Source: Micromonospora sp. MA102
GTDB lineage: Bacteria; Actinomycetota; Actinomycetes; Mycobacteriales; Micromonosporaceae
Direction of reading: 5' to 3'
Length of the DNA: 64,000 nt
Assembly: GCF_025460765.1 (NCBI RefSeq)
Contig: NZ_JAMWEG010000006.1
Coordinates: forward strand, 310,001-374,000
Shown: in pieces, positions 14,542 to 25,863 of the stretch
How positions within the stretch are numbered: the stretch's first letter is position 1
Layout of the letters: each line of letters opens with the position of its first letter
Notes under the pieces: generated by a model
The model's database searches: none
Seen by the model: the letters and a program-made list of their open reading frames with translations, nothing else
Told to the model about the DNA's origin: nothing
Program-made: the position numbers and the translations under genes

Positions 14542-15501
14542 ATGCGACGGGACGGACCGGCGATCGAGGCGGAGGGCCTGCGCAAGCGGTACGGCGAGGA
14601 GGTCGCCCTGGACGGCGTCGACCTGACGGTGCCCGCGGGCACGGTCTGCGCGGTGCTCGGGGTGAACGGGGCCGGCAAGAGCACCCTCGTGCGCATCCTC
14701 ACCACCCTGCTGCGCGCCGACTCCGGGGCGGCCCGGGTGGCCGGCTTCGACGTGCGGCGGCAGGCCGGCCGGGCCCGCGCGCACCTGGGCCTCGTCGGCC
14801 AGCACGCGGCGGTCGACGAGATCCTCGGCGGCCGGCAGAACCTGGTGCTGTTCGGCCGGCTGTACCACCTCACCCCGGCCCGCGCGGCGGCCCGCGCCGA
14901 CGAACTGCTGGACCGCTTCGACCTGGCCGGCGCCGCCCACCGCCCGGTGGCCGGCTGGTCCGGCGGGATGCGCCGCCGACTCGACCTGGCCGCCGCGCTG
15001 ATCGTCGACCCCCCGGTGCTGTTCCTCGACGAACCCACCACCGGCCTGGACCCGCGCGCCCGCAGCGACGTCTGGGACGCCGTACGCGGCCTGGTCCGCG
15101 CCGGCACCACCGTCCTGCTGACCACCCAGTACCTGGAGGAGGCCGACCGGCTCGCCGACAGCGTGCGGGTGCTCCACCACGGGCGGGTGACCGCGGCCGG
15201 CACCCCGGAGGAGTTGAAGTCGACCCTCGGCGGCGACCGGATCGACGTGGTGCTCGACCACCCCGACGACCTGGCCACGGCCGCCGCGGCGGTCACCGCC
15301 GCCACCGGTGTGCCGCCCACCGTCGACCGCGCCGCGCTGCGGCTCAGCGTCCCGGTCACCGACCGGGTCGCCGCGCTCGCCGCGGTGCTGCGCGCCGTGG
15401 AGGCCGCCGGCCTTCGCGCCGGCGACGTGGCGGTGCGCCGCCCCACCCTCGACGAGGTGTTCCTGCGCCTCACCGACTCGCGCACGGAGGTGCCGGCGTG
15501 A
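14542..15501 (+). CDS. ABC-2 exporter ATP-binding protein (DrrA-like)
   Basis: A 319-residue ABC ATPase. Walker A is GVNGAGKST, followed by the Q-loop in GLVGQHAAVDEILGGRQNL, the signature WSGGMRRRLDLAAAL, Walker B VLFLDEPTTGLDP and the H-loop region LLTTQYLEEADRL. This order and the ARVAGFDV...LVGQ...VDEILTG-type text match the DrrA class of drug and antibiotic exporters. The C-terminal 90 residues form the usual accessory domain ending RRPTLDEVFLRLT. Start ATG with GGAGCGGAGGG upstream. Its stop overlaps the permease start (GTGA), so the two are translationally coupled. Confidence 0.95.
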   Translation: MRRDGPAIEAEGLRKRYGEEVALDGVDLTVPAGTVCAVLGVNGAGKSTLVRILTTLLRADSGAARVAGFDVRRQAGRARAHLGLVGQHAAVDEILGGRQNLVLFGRLYHLTPARAAARADELLDRFDLAGAAHRPVAGWSGGMRRRLDLAAALIVDPPVLFLDEPTTGLDPRARSDVWDAVRGLVRAGTTVLLTTQYLEEADRLADSVRVLHHGRVTAAGTPEELKSTLGGDRIDVVLDHPDDLATAAAAVTAATGVPPTVDRAALRLSVPVTDRVAALAAVLRAVEAAGLRAGDVAVRRPTLDEVFLRLTDSRTEVPA

Positions 15502-16328
15502 CCGTCCTGCCGCTGTCCCGGGCCCGCTGGGCCGCCGCCGACACCGCCGTCCTGACCCGCCGGACCCTCGCCCACTGGGCGCGCCGCCCCGGCGAGGTGC
15601 TGTTCGGCCTGCTGTTTCCCGTCCTGCTGCTGCTGATGTTCGGCTACCTGTTCGGCGGCGCCATGGCACTGCCCGCCGGCGGGGGCGGGACGCCGTCCGA
15701 CGGCGCCGACTACCGGGAGTTCCTGCTGCCCGGCATGGTGGCCATGACCATGCTCTTCGGCGTGGAAACCACGTACACGGCCGTGGCGGTGGACACCGCC
15801 CGGGGCGTGACCGACCGGTTCCGGTCGTTGCCGATGAGCCGCGCCGCGGTGGTCACCGGCCGGGCCGTGGCCGACCTGCTGCATTCCGCGGTGGCCCTCG
15901 CGGTGGTGCTCGGCTGCGGCGCCCTCGTCGGCTGGCAGCCGCACCGGGGCCCCCTCGCGGCGCTGGCCGCGGTGGCGCTGCTGCTGCTCCTGCGCTTCGC
16001 GATGATCTGGCTCGGGGTGTACCTGGCACTGCTGCTGCGCCGCCCCGAGACGGTCGCCGTCCTGCAGATCCTGGTCTGGCCGCTGGGATTCGCCTCCAAC
16101 GCGTTCGTCGCCCCGGCCACCATGCCGGGGTGGCTCGCCGCGGTCGCCGCGTGGAACCCGCTGTCGGCCACCGTCGCGGCCACCCGGGACCTGTTCGGCA
16201 ACCCCGGCTGGGGCGCCGGCTCCTGGCCCGCCGAGCACGCGGTGGCCCTCGCGGTGCTCTGGCCGCTGCTGCTGGTCGCCGTGTTCCTGCCGCTGTCCGT
16301 GCGCCGCTGGCAACGCCTGGGCCGCTGA
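15498..16328 (+). CDS. ABC-2 type transporter permease (DrrB-like)
   Basis: A 276-residue membrane protein with about six hydrophobic spans, beginning with LTRRTLAHWARRPGEVLFGLLFPVLLLLMFGYLFGG, the usual cytoplasmic lead-in of ABC-2 permeases. It continues with YREFLLPGMVAMTMLFG, DRFRSLPMSR and PLGFASNAFV, all standard family segments. It overlaps the ATPase gene by four bases and would form the membrane channel of the same exporter. The substrate is probably a lipophilic drug or natural product judged by DrrAB relatives. No biosynthetic genes are next to it, so self-resistance to an own product is not supported. Confidence 0.94.
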   Translation: MTVLPLSRARWAAADTAVLTRRTLAHWARRPGEVLFGLLFPVLLLLMFGYLFGGAMALPAGGGGTPSDGADYREFLLPGMVAMTMLFGVETTYTAVAVDTARGVTDRFRSLPMSRAAVVTGRAVADLLHSAVALAVVLGCGALVGWQPHRGPLAALAAVALLLLLRFAMIWLGVYLALLLRRPETVAVLQILVWPLGFASNAFVAPATMPGWLAAVAAWNPLSATVAATRDLFGNPGWGAGSWPAEHAVALAVLWPLLLVAVFLPLSVRRWQRLGR

Positions 16329-16344
16329 GGCCGGCGGGCCCGGC

Positions 16345-16836
16345 TCAGGCCGGCGGTCGGGCCGGCGCCAGGCCGGTGTCGGCGATCCGGTCGCGCAGCG
16401 GGCGGCGCCGCAGCGCCGCGAGCACCGCATACAGCTCGTTGGCCAGGGGTACGGGCAGCTCGGCGTCGAGCCCCCGCATGGCGGTGGTGGTGGCCGCCCA
16501 CTCGGCCTCGATCGCCGGCAGCAGGGCGCGCGCCCGGTCGGCGAGGGTGACGATGCGCTGCCGGGCGTCCGCGCCGGGAGCCAGGACGACCAGCCCGGCG
16601 CGGGCCATCTGGGCGACGGTCTGGCTGGCCGCGGAGTGGGTGACGCCGACCCGGGCCGCCAGGTCGCGGATCGCGAGGGGACCGTCGGCGACGAGCACCC
16701 GCACCAGCGGTGAGAAGCGCGGCCGGTAGTCGGCCAGGTCGAGGCCGGCGTAGACGGCGGCCACGTCACCGTCGAGCAGGTCGAGGACGTGGCGCAGCAG
16801 GGTGCCGAGGGCCTCGCGGTCGGGGATGGCGGTCAC
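16345..16836 (-). CDS. MarR-family transcriptional regulator
   Basis: A 163-residue winged-helix regulator. The MarR DNA-binding core is seen as PLAIRDLAARVGVTHSAASQTVAQMARAGLVVLAPGADARQRIVTLADRARAL, with the usual wing R-x-x-x-V-T-L. Helices before and after would form the dimer. GTG at 16836 is the start; the frame remains open upstream through the divergent peptidase gene. Its divergence from the peptidase gene with an AACAG/CTGTT repeat between suggests that it controls both genes. Ligand unknown. Confidence 0.88.
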   Translation of the reverse strand: MTAIPDREALGTLLRHVLDLLDGDVAAVYAGLDLADYRPRFSPLVRVLVADGPLAIRDLAARVGVTHSAASQTVAQMARAGLVVLAPGADARQRIVTLADRARALLPAIEAEWAATTTAMRGLDAELPVPLANELYAVLAALRRRPLRDRIADTGLAPARPPA

Positions 16837-16848
16837 GTCCGCTAATGT

Positions 16849-16860
16849 AACAGTGCTGTT
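16849..16860. promoter_or_regulatory. Probable MarR operator (inverted repeat)
   Basis: AACAG (16849-16853) and CTGTT (16856-16860), spaced by TG, lie in the 51-base divergent gap between the marR start (16836) and the peptidase start (16888). AT-rich flanks (TAATGT and TTGTA) could supply -10 elements. The position favours an operator overlapping both promoters. Confidence 0.5.
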
Positions 16861-16887
16861 GTATCCGGGCCGTGGGAGGGGAACCCG

Positions 16888-17835
16888 ATGTATCCACCGA
16901 TCGAGCCGTACGCGCAGGGCCAGCTCGACGTGGGCGACGGCCAGCGGATCCACTGGGAGACCTGCGGCAACCCCGACGGCCGCCCGGCCCTCGTGGTGCA
17001 CGGCGGCCCCGGCTCCGGCGCGGGCGCCTCCTGGCGGCAGCTGTTCGACCCGGCCGCCTACCGGATCATCCTGTTCGACCAGCGCGGCTGCGGCCGCAGC
17101 ACCCCGCCCGCCAGCGACCCGGCCACCGACCTGTCGGTCAACACCACCGCGCACCTGCTGGCCGACATGGAACGGCTGCGCGCGCACCTGGGCGTCGACC
17201 GGTGGCTGCTCTGCGGCGCCTCCTGGGGCTCCTCGCTGTCCCTGGCGTACGCCCAGCGCCACCCGGAGCGGGTCACCGCGCTGGTGCTGTTCAGCGTGGT
17301 CGCCAACACCCGCCGGGAGATCGACTGGGTGACCCGGGACATGGGCCGGATCTTCCCCGAGGAGTGGGCCCCGTTCCGCGACGGCGTGCCGGCGGCCGAG
17401 CGCGACGGGGACCTGTCCGCCGCGTACGCCCGGCTCGTGAACGACCCGGACCCGCGGGTGCGCGACCGGGCCGCCCGGGACTGGTGCGCCTGGGAGGACG
17501 TGCACGTCTCCCTGGCCGGCGGGTTCAAGCCCAGCCCCCGCTACGCCGACCCGGTGTTCCGGGCCGGCTTCACCCGGCTGGTCACCCACTACTTCAGCAA
17601 CCTGGGGTTCCTGCCTGACGGGCAGCTGCTGCGCGACGCCGGCAAGCTGGCCGGCATCCCGGGCGTGCTGGTGCAGGGCCGCCTGGACGTCAGCGGCCCG
17701 CCGGACATCGCCTGGCAGCTCGCCCAGGCATGGCCCGACGCCCGGCTGGAGATCGTCGAGTCCGGCGGCCACGGCAGCGGCCACGGCGTGGGCGAGCGGG
17801 TGGTGGCCGCCCTGGACGCCTTCGCCCGCGCCTGA
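16888..17835 (+). CDS. pip: Prolyl aminopeptidase (proline iminopeptidase)
   Basis: A 315-residue alpha/beta hydrolase of peptidase family S33, releasing N-terminal proline from peptides in the cytoplasm. Hallmarks: the oxyanion motif HGGPGSG (38-44), FDQRGCGRSTP, and the nucleophile elbow GASWGS with S112. The acid is in QGRLDVSGPP and the catalytic His in ESGGHGSGH near the end. The family elbow is usually GGSWGS, so Ala replaces one Gly here. Start MYPPIEPY is typical. It is divergent from a MarR gene, its probable regulator. Confidence 0.93.
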   Translation: MYPPIEPYAQGQLDVGDGQRIHWETCGNPDGRPALVVHGGPGSGAGASWRQLFDPAAYRIILFDQRGCGRSTPPASDPATDLSVNTTAHLLADMERLRAHLGVDRWLLCGASWGSSLSLAYAQRHPERVTALVLFSVVANTRREIDWVTRDMGRIFPEEWAPFRDGVPAAERDGDLSAAYARLVNDPDPRVRDRAARDWCAWEDVHVSLAGGFKPSPRYADPVFRAGFTRLVTHYFSNLGFLPDGQLLRDAGKLAGIPGVLVQGRLDVSGPPDIAWQLAQAWPDARLEIVESGGHGSGHGVGERVVAALDAFARA

Positions 17836-17841
17836 GACGGA

Positions 17842-19035
17842 TCAGGCGGCGGCGAGCAGCGCGCGGACCGGGGCAGCCTTCGCGGCGGCCTCGGCGACCT
17901 CGGCGGCCGGGTCGCTGTCCCAGGTGATGCCACCGCCGGCCCACAGGTGCAGCCGTTCGGCGTCCGCGGCGGCGGTGCGGATGGTCAACCCCAGGTCGAC
18001 GCGGCCCGGCCCGACCCAGCCGAACGCGCCCATGCTCGCGCCACGGCCGACCGGCTCCAGGGCGGCGATCTCGTCGAGCGCGGCGAGCTTCGGGGCGCCG
18101 GTCACCGACCCGCCGGGGCACACCGCGCGCAGCAGGCCGGCCAGGCCGAGCCCGTCGGCGGGCGCCGCGGACACCGTCGACTCGGCCTGCCACAGGTCGC
18201 ACCACCGGCGTACGGCGAACAGCTCGTCGACCCGCACCGAGCCGGTGCGGGCCACCCGGGCCAGGTCGTTGCGTTCCAGGTCGACGATCATGACGTGCTC
18301 GGCGCGTTCCTTGGCCGAGGCGAGCAGCTCCCGGCGGCCGGCCGGGGTGGCCGGGCGGGTGCCCTTGATCGGCCGGGTGACCAGGCGGCCGTGTTCCACC
18401 GCGACGAGGGTCTCCGGGGAGGCGCAGCCGATCGCCCAGCCGAGCCCGGACAGGGTGCCGCCGTAGCGGGCGCCGGGCAGCGCGCCCAGCCGCGCGAGGG
18501 CGGGCAGCGGGTCACCGGCGTACCCGGCGGCGGCGTGACCCACGACGTTGACCTGGTAGACGTCGCCGCGCCCGATGGCCGCCCGGACCGCCGTCACGGC
18601 CTCGGCGTGCGCGGCGGAGGTCCAGCTGTCCCGCCAGGGGCCCAGCCACCAGCCGCCGGGTCCGGGGCGGGTCGGCGGGGCGGGCCGGTCGGCGTGGCCG
18701 TAGACCACCACCGCCAGGTCCGGCAGCGCCGGCACCGGCGTGGGCGCGCCCGCCGCGCCGCCGGCGGCGCGGGCCCCGGCCGCGGCGGACAGGAACAGGG
18801 CCGCGCCGCAGGTTCCGTGCGGGTCGTGCGTGGCCGGCCGGGCCAGGTCGGACAGGGCCACACCGTGCGCGGCCAGGAAGTCCTCGGCCAGCGCGGCCGG
18901 GTCGCCGCCGTCGGCGAGCCACCATTCCAGCCGGGCCCGTTCCACGAGCCGGTCGCGGCATTCCGGCGGGGCTCCCGGCACGTCGACCCCCATCTTTGGG
19001 AGCGCTTCCACGCCGTCCGGCCGGTTCGCACTCAT
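17842..19035 (-). CDS. pabB: Aminodeoxychorismate synthase component I-like (chorismate-binding)
   Basis: A protein of about 397 residues with a full chorismate-binding domain. TRPIKGTRPA, VDLERNDLARV, the GSVTGAPK motif and the final AGGGITWDSDP are the standard blocks of PabB and anthranilate synthase component I. The PIKGT motif is typical of PabB, making aminodeoxychorismate for folate. The N-terminal part is short compared with TrpE. ATG at 19035 (MSANRPDG) and at 19068 (MRLVHPK) are both possible. No pabA or pabC is adjacent, so the glutaminase partner lies elsewhere. A role in a natural-product pathway cannot be excluded. Confidence 0.88.
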   Translation of the reverse strand: MSANRPDGVEALPKMGVDVPGAPPECRDRLVERARLEWWLADGGDPAALAEDFLAAHGVALSDLARPATHDPHGTCGAALFLSAAAGARAAGGAAGAPTPVPALPDLAVVVYGHADRPAPPTRPGPGGWWLGPWRDSWTSAAHAEAVTAVRAAIGRGDVYQVNVVGHAAAGYAGDPLPALARLGALPGARYGGTLSGLGWAIGCASPETLVAVEHGRLVTRPIKGTRPATPAGRRELLASAKERAEHVMIVDLERNDLARVARTGSVRVDELFAVRRWCDLWQAESTVSAAPADGLGLAGLLRAVCPGGSVTGAPKLAALDEIAALEPVGRGASMGAFGWVGPGRVDLGLTIRTAAADAERLHLWAGGGITWDSDPAAEVAEAAAKAAPVRALLAAA

Positions 19036-19158
19036 CCGTTCAGCCGATTTCGGGTGAACAAGACGCATCCTTGCTCGATAGCGCGCGCTTCCGCTTGGTA
19101 CTGTGCGTCACTGGTCATGTGAACCATGACACAGTGCCCCCACAGTCCGGAGAACCCG

Positions 19159-19359
19159 ATGTGCCAGCACCTACCCCACTGCCCCTCCGCCGAGGCGACC
19201 GATCGCGAAGCCGCTCGCGTCATCGCCTGCTTCCCTGAGCAGGGCTGGAGCCTGCTCTGCAACGGTGTCATCGTCTTCGAGGACACCGGTGAGCTGCTTC
19301 CCGACGGCAGCACCATCGCCCCCCACCGCGGCCCCGCCCGGCACGCCCTCGTCGCCTGA
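19159..19359 (+). CDS. DUF5999-family small protein
   Basis: A 66-residue protein starting MCQHLPHCPSAEATDREAAR and containing GWSLLCNGVIVFEDTGELLPDG, the pattern of the actinobacterial DUF5999 family. Clustered Cys and His at the N-terminus (C2, H4, H7, C8) could bind a metal, but this is untested. An in-frame ATG at 19126 would add 11 residues. The family start at MCQH and the GGAGA nine bases before ATG 19159 decide for the shorter form. It is divergent from the pabB-like gene. Function unknown. Confidence 0.85.
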   Translation: MCQHLPHCPSAEATDREAARVIACFPEQGWSLLCNGVIVFEDTGELLPDGSTIAPHRGPARHALVA

Positions 19360-19412
19360 CCGATCACGCTCCGTCAGGGAGCGTACGCGCCGACCGACCG
19401 GTCGACGCGCCG

Positions 19413-19442
19413 GCCGGGGCGGCGGCACTGCACCGCCCCGGC
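19413..19442. terminator. Hairpin terminator between convergent genes
   Basis: GCCGGGGCGG (19413-19422) pairs perfectly with CCGCCCCGGC (19433-19442) around a 10-base loop, between the stop of the DUF5999 gene and the gcvP stop at 19453. A second, smaller hairpin (ACGCTCC/GGAGCGT, 19365-19383) precedes it. Together they can end transcription from both sides. Confidence 0.65.
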
Positions 19443-19452
19443 GAGCTGCGCC

Positions 19453-22275
<2,823 letters not shown>

Positions 22276-22352
22276 GCGCTGCGCTCCTTGCGGGGGCGAG
22301 GTCGACGGGTCGGCCTCCCCCTGAGTCGCGCTGACGCGCTCCACAGCGCCTG

Positions 22353-22444
22353 CCCACGTGGTCCTTTTGCCTGAGAGGTTCCGGGGAGAATCTGCCCCTT
22401 CGGCGCCGTCCGGGTGGTTCCCGGGCGGTCTCTCCCACGTGGGT
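22353..22444 (-). promoter_or_regulatory. Glycine riboswitch
   Basis: Read on the minus strand, the gcvP leader contains GGGAGAGACC, a hairpin-rich middle, GCCGAAGGGGCAGA, CTCTCAGGCAAAAGGACC, and a closing stem. These are the conserved blocks of the glycine aptamer, in order, about 80 bases before the gcvP start. Only one complete aptamer is evident. Placement before gcvP fits activation of glycine catabolism when glycine is abundant. The CCCACGTGGG sequences at both ends probably build P1. Confidence 0.9.
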
Positions 22445-22513
22445 GGTACCGGCATGGTCAACGCTACCAGCGACCATGTTTCCGGCTCATGTCGTACCCC
22501 GCCGGGGGGTCGG

Positions 22514-23371
22514 TCACACGGCGGCGGGGACCGGACCGGCGGCGACCCCGTCGGCCAGGGCGGTCAGGGTCGCGCCCAGCGGCGCGTCGAGGGTGAGGGT
22601 GGCGTGCCCGTCGCCGCGGGTGGGTCCCTGGTTGACGATGGCCACCGGGATGCCGAGCTTCGCGGCGCGCAGCACGAACCGGCGCCCCGACATGACGGTC
22701 AGGGAGGAGCCGAGCACCAGCAGCGCCCGGGCCCGCTCGACCAGGGCGAAACAGTCGGCGACCCGCGGCGCCGGCACGGTCTCCCCGAAGAACACCACGT
22801 CGGGTTTGAGCATCCCGGCGCCGCAGATGCCGCAGTCGACGGTGCGGAACCGGGCCACCGCCTCGTCCGGCAGGTCCACGTCGCCGTCGGGGTTGACGTG
22901 CGCGACGTGCGCGTCGAAACCCGGGTTCGCCTCGACCAGCCGCCGGTCCAGCTCGTCGCGGGAGGTCAGGTTGCCGCAGTCCAGGCAGGTCACCTCGTCG
23001 AGGCGGCCGTGCAGCTCGATCACGCCGGTGGCGCCGGCGGCGGTGTGCAGGCCGTCGACGTTCTGGGTGATGATCCCGCCGAGCAGGCCGGCGCGTTGCA
23101 GCCGGGCGACCGCCCGGTGCCCGTCGTTGGGGGCGGCCCGGGCGATCAGCCGCCAGCCCAGGTGGCTGCGCGCCCAGTAGCGCCGCCGCGCGTCCGGGTC
23201 CCGGGTGAACGCCTGGTAGGTCATCGGGGTGTGCCGGCGGGCCGCGCCGGAGGGCCCCCGGTAGTCCGGGATGCCCGACTCGGTGGACAGGCCGGCGCCG
23301 CTGAGCACCACCACGTCCCCGGCGCCCACCAGCCGGGTCAACGCGTCGAACGTCTCGGTCACGGCGTCCAT
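22514..23371 (-). CDS. Sir2-family NAD-dependent protein deacylase
   Basis: A 285-residue sirtuin. The NAD-binding [15 protein letters not shown] motif is at 25-39, then [13 protein letters not shown], the catalytic His H121 in ELHGRLDE, and a four-Cys zinc site formed by CLDC (C129, C132) and [15 protein letters not shown] and IVNQGPT complete the Rossmann part. The GIPDYRG plus HxPMTYQAF text matches class II (SIRT4-like) bacterial sirtuins. It probably deacylates metabolic enzymes in the cytoplasm. Start [11 protein letters not shown] lies 83 bases from the divergent NAD(P)H-binding protein gene. Confidence 0.95.
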   Translation of the reverse strand: MDAVTETFDALTRLVGAGDVVVLSGAGLSTESGIPDYRGPSGAARRHTPMTYQAFTRDPDARRRYWARSHLGWRLIARAAPNDGHRAVARLQRAGLLGGIITQNVDGLHTAAGATGVIELHGRLDEVTCLDCGNLTSRDELDRRLVEANPGFDAHVAHVNPDGDVDLPDEAVARFRTVDCGICGAGMLKPDVVFFGETVPAPRVADCFALVERARALLVLGSSLTVMSGRRFVLRAAKLGIPVAIVNQGPTRGDGHATLTLDAPLGATLTALADGVAAGPVPAAV

Positions 23372-23454
23372 GCTGCCTCGCCCGACCCGCCTCCGGCGAA
23401 CCCGGGCCGCCCGCTCACCCGGTGCGGGTCCGGTCGCGACGCTAGGTTGAGGGC

Positions 23455-24108
23455 ATGCGCGTCGTCATCGCCGGAGGCCACGGGAAGATCGCCAAGCTGC
23501 TGGAGCGGGAACTCGCCGGACGCGGCGACACCGCCGTCGGTCTGATCCGCAACCCCGGGCACGAGGCCGCGCTGCGCGCCGCCGGCGCCGAACCGGTGGT
23601 CTGCGACCTGGAACACACCGACGTCGACACCCTCGCCGGGCACCTGGCCGGTGCCGACGCGGTGGTCTTCGCCGCCGGCGCGGGCCCGGGCAGCGGCGCG
23701 GCCCGCAAGGACACCGTCGACCGGGCCGCCGCGGTGCTGCTCGCCGACGCCGCGCAACGTGCCGGGGTGCGCCGCTACCTGCTGGTCTCCTCGATGGGCG
23801 TGGACCGGCCCCCGACGGCCGGCACCGACGAGGTGTGGGCGGCGTACCTGCGGGCGAAGAAGGCCGCCGAGGACGACGTCACCGGCCGGGACCTCGACGT
23901 GACGGTGCTGCGCCCCGGCCGGCTCACCGACGACGCGCCGGTCGGCCGGATCACCCTGGCCCGGCACGTCGACCCCGGGCCGGTCACCCGCGCCGACGTG
24001 GCCCGGGTCCTGCTCGCCCTGCTGTCCGCCCCGCACACCGCCGGGCTCACCCTGGAACTGGTCGGCGGGGAAACCCCGATCGCCGAGGCGGTCCGCGCCG
24101 CCAGCTGA
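23455..24108 (+). CDS. NAD(P)-binding (atypical SDR) protein
   Basis: A 217-residue Rossmann protein of the atypical short-chain dehydrogenase group. The dinucleotide motif is GGHGKIAKLL (7-16, GxxGxxG form), followed by VVCDLEHTDVDTLAGHLAGADAVVFAAG and YLLVSSMGVDRP. The middle carries YLRAKKAAEDDV, the YxxxK pair of active SDRs. Relatives include NmrA-like and flavin-reductase-like proteins (BVR-B type), so it may be a redox sensor rather than an enzyme. No operon partner. It is divergent from the sirtuin gene. Confidence 0.88.
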   Translation: MRVVIAGGHGKIAKLLERELAGRGDTAVGLIRNPGHEAALRAAGAEPVVCDLEHTDVDTLAGHLAGADAVVFAAGAGPGSGAARKDTVDRAAAVLLADAAQRAGVRRYLLVSSMGVDRPPTAGTDEVWAAYLRAKKAAEDDVTGRDLDVTVLRPGRLTDDAPVGRITLARHVDPGPVTRADVARVLLALLSAPHTAGLTLELVGGETPIAEAVRAAS

Positions 24109-24131
24109 GCGCGTCCCGCCCCGGCTGCCGT

Positions 24132-25277
24132 TCAGTGGCGCAGCCCCGCGTTGAGCCGTGCCGCCTGGCGGGTGAGGTGGTCGCGTTCGGGCAGGCTGTG
24201 CGCCGACCGGGCCGCCTCCGCGTACAGCCGCGCCGCCGTGACCGGGTCACCGTCACGCTCGTGCAGGTACGCCGCGACGGCGGTGTGACGCGGCAGGTCC
24301 GGGTCGAGCCCCGCCAGGGCGGCCAGGCCGGCGCGCGGGCCGTCGGCCTCCCCGACCGCCACGGCCCGGTTCAGGCGGGCCACCGGGCTGTCGGTGAGGC
24401 GCACCAGCTCGTCGTACCACTCGACGATCTGCACCCAGTCGGTCTCCTCGACCGTCCGCGCGTCGGCGTGGAGCGCGGCGATGGCCGCCTGGGCCTGGAA
24501 CTCCCCCAGCCGGTCGCGGGCCAGCGCCGCCTGGAGCACGTCGACGCCCTCGGCGATCAGCCGGGTGTCCCACCGACCGCGGTCCTGCTCGGCCAGCGGC
24601 ACGAGCCGCCCGTCCGGGCCGGTCCGCGCCGCCCGCCGCGCGTGGTGCAGCAGCATGAGCGCCAGCAGGCCCGCGACCTCCTCGTGGTCGATCCGCGCCG
24701 CCAGCTCCCGGGTGAGCCGGATCGCCTCCCCGGCGAGGTCGACGTCACCGGAGTAGCCCTCGTTGAACACCAGATACAGCACGCGCAGCACGGTGGCGAC
24801 ATCACCGGGCTGGTCGAACCGGACATCCGAGACGGTCCGCTTGGCCCGGCTGATCCGCTGGGCCATGGTCGCCTCCGGCACCAGGTAGGCGCGCGCGATC
24901 TGACGCGTGGTCAGGCCGCCGACCGCGCGCAGCGTCAGCGCGACGGCCGGCGCCGGCGTGAGCGACGGGTGCGCGCACAGGAAGTACAGCTGCAGCGTGT
25001 CGTCGGCCGCCTCCCCCGGCCTGGGCGCGGGCTCACCCTCGACGCGGGCCTCCCGGTGCCGCCGGGACGCGTCGGCGCGGACCGCGTCGAGGAACTTCCG
25101 CCAGGCCGCCGTGACCAGCCAGCCCTGGGGGTCGCGCGGCGGGTCCTCCGGCCACACCCGCACGGCCTCGACCAGGGCGTCCTGGACGGCATCCTCGGCC
25201 GCCGCGAAGTCGGCTCCGCGGCGGACGAGGATCCCGATCACGGTGGGGGTGAGAGCCCGCAGCAGAGCCTCATCCAC
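24132..25277 (-). CDS. ECF sigma factor, ECF42-like, with C-terminal helical extension
   Basis: A 381-residue RNA polymerase sigma-70-like factor. Sigma region 2 is in the first 75 residues (DFAAAEDAVQDALVEAVRVWPEDPPRDPQGWLVTAAWRKFLD). Region 4 is at about 110-165 (GGLTTRQIARAYLVPEATMAQRISRAKRTV). A DUF6596/TPR-like helical extension of about 200 residues follows (YLVFNEGYSGD, then LIAEGVDVL). This layout defines the ECF42 group, which pairs with DGPF/YCII-type proteins instead of a membrane anti-sigma factor. Exactly such a gene lies upstream with a 6-base gap. The extension is thought to hold the regulatory function. Confidence 0.93.
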   Translation of the reverse strand: MDEALLRALTPTVIGILVRRGADFAAAEDAVQDALVEAVRVWPEDPPRDPQGWLVTAAWRKFLDAVRADASRRHREARVEGEPAPRPGEAADDTLQLYFLCAHPSLTPAPAVALTLRAVGGLTTRQIARAYLVPEATMAQRISRAKRTVSDVRFDQPGDVATVLRVLYLVFNEGYSGDVDLAGEAIRLTRELAARIDHEEVAGLLALMLLHHARRAARTGPDGRLVPLAEQDRGRWDTRLIAEGVDVLQAALARDRLGEFQAQAAIAALHADARTVEETDWVQIVEWYDELVRLTDSPVARLNRAVAVGEADGPRAGLAALAGLDPDLPRHTAVAAYLHERDGDPVTAARLYAEAARSAHSLPERDHLTRQAARLNAGLRH

Positions 25278-25283
25278 CGTGCG

Positions 25284-25694
25284 TCACTCCGTGATGGTCG
25301 GGGCCTCGCCCAGGAACGGGCGCACCTCGAGCCACTCGTGGATCGGCTTCCCACCCGCACCCGGGGCCGCGGACAGCTCCCCGGCCAGCTCGACCGCCCG
25401 CTCGTAGGTGTCGACGTCGATCGCCATCCAGCCGGCGATGAGGTCCTTGGTCTCCGCGAACGGGCCGTCGGTGACCGGCGGCCGCCCCGCACCGTCGTAG
25501 CGGACGAACGTGCCCTCCGGGGACAGCGCCTGAGCGTCGACGAACTCGCCGGTGCCCTCCAGCCGGGCGGCGAAGTCCTGCATGTAGCGCACGTGGGCCG
25601 AGACCTCCTCCGGCGTCCACTGGTCCATCGGCACGTCGTTGACCGCCGCGGGCGCGCCCCGGTAGTGCTTGAGCAGCAGGTACTTGGCCATCAT
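25284..25694 (-). CDS. YCII/DGPF-domain protein, partner of the ECF sigma factor
   Basis: A 136-residue protein of the YCII-related family with the DGPF signature in VTDGPFAETKDLIAGWMAIDVD. The N-terminal strand MMAKYLLLKHYRG and the terminal IHEWLEVRPF complete the ferredoxin-like fold of this family. Two consecutive ATG codons open the frame; GAGGAGAA lies just upstream. It is the first gene of a two-gene operon with the ECF42-type sigma factor, six bases apart. This is the conserved pairing, though the protein's biochemical role is not known. Confidence 0.93.
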   Translation of the reverse strand: MMAKYLLLKHYRGAPAAVNDVPMDQWTPEEVSAHVRYMQDFAARLEGTGEFVDAQALSPEGTFVRYDGAGRPPVTDGPFAETKDLIAGWMAIDVDTYERAVELAGELSAAPGAGGKPIHEWLEVRPFLGEAPTITE

Positions 25695-25863
25695 GTTCTC
25701 CTCGGTGCGGTACGGCCATTGTTGCCGTGTTCGCTCCGGGGACGGAGCCGCACCCCGGTTCTCGACATCCCACCGCGACTTTTTCCGGCCGACTTTTCCG
25801 CACGCCGCGTCGTGGCCGTCGGCGCCCGGCCCACCGGGGTCACCCCGGTGGGCCGGGCGCCGT

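Noticed and set aside
14542..16328. ABC exporter as part of an antibiotic biosynthetic cluster
   Set aside because: No polyketide, peptide-synthetase or tailoring gene is in the surroundings; neighbours are def, MarR and a peptidase.
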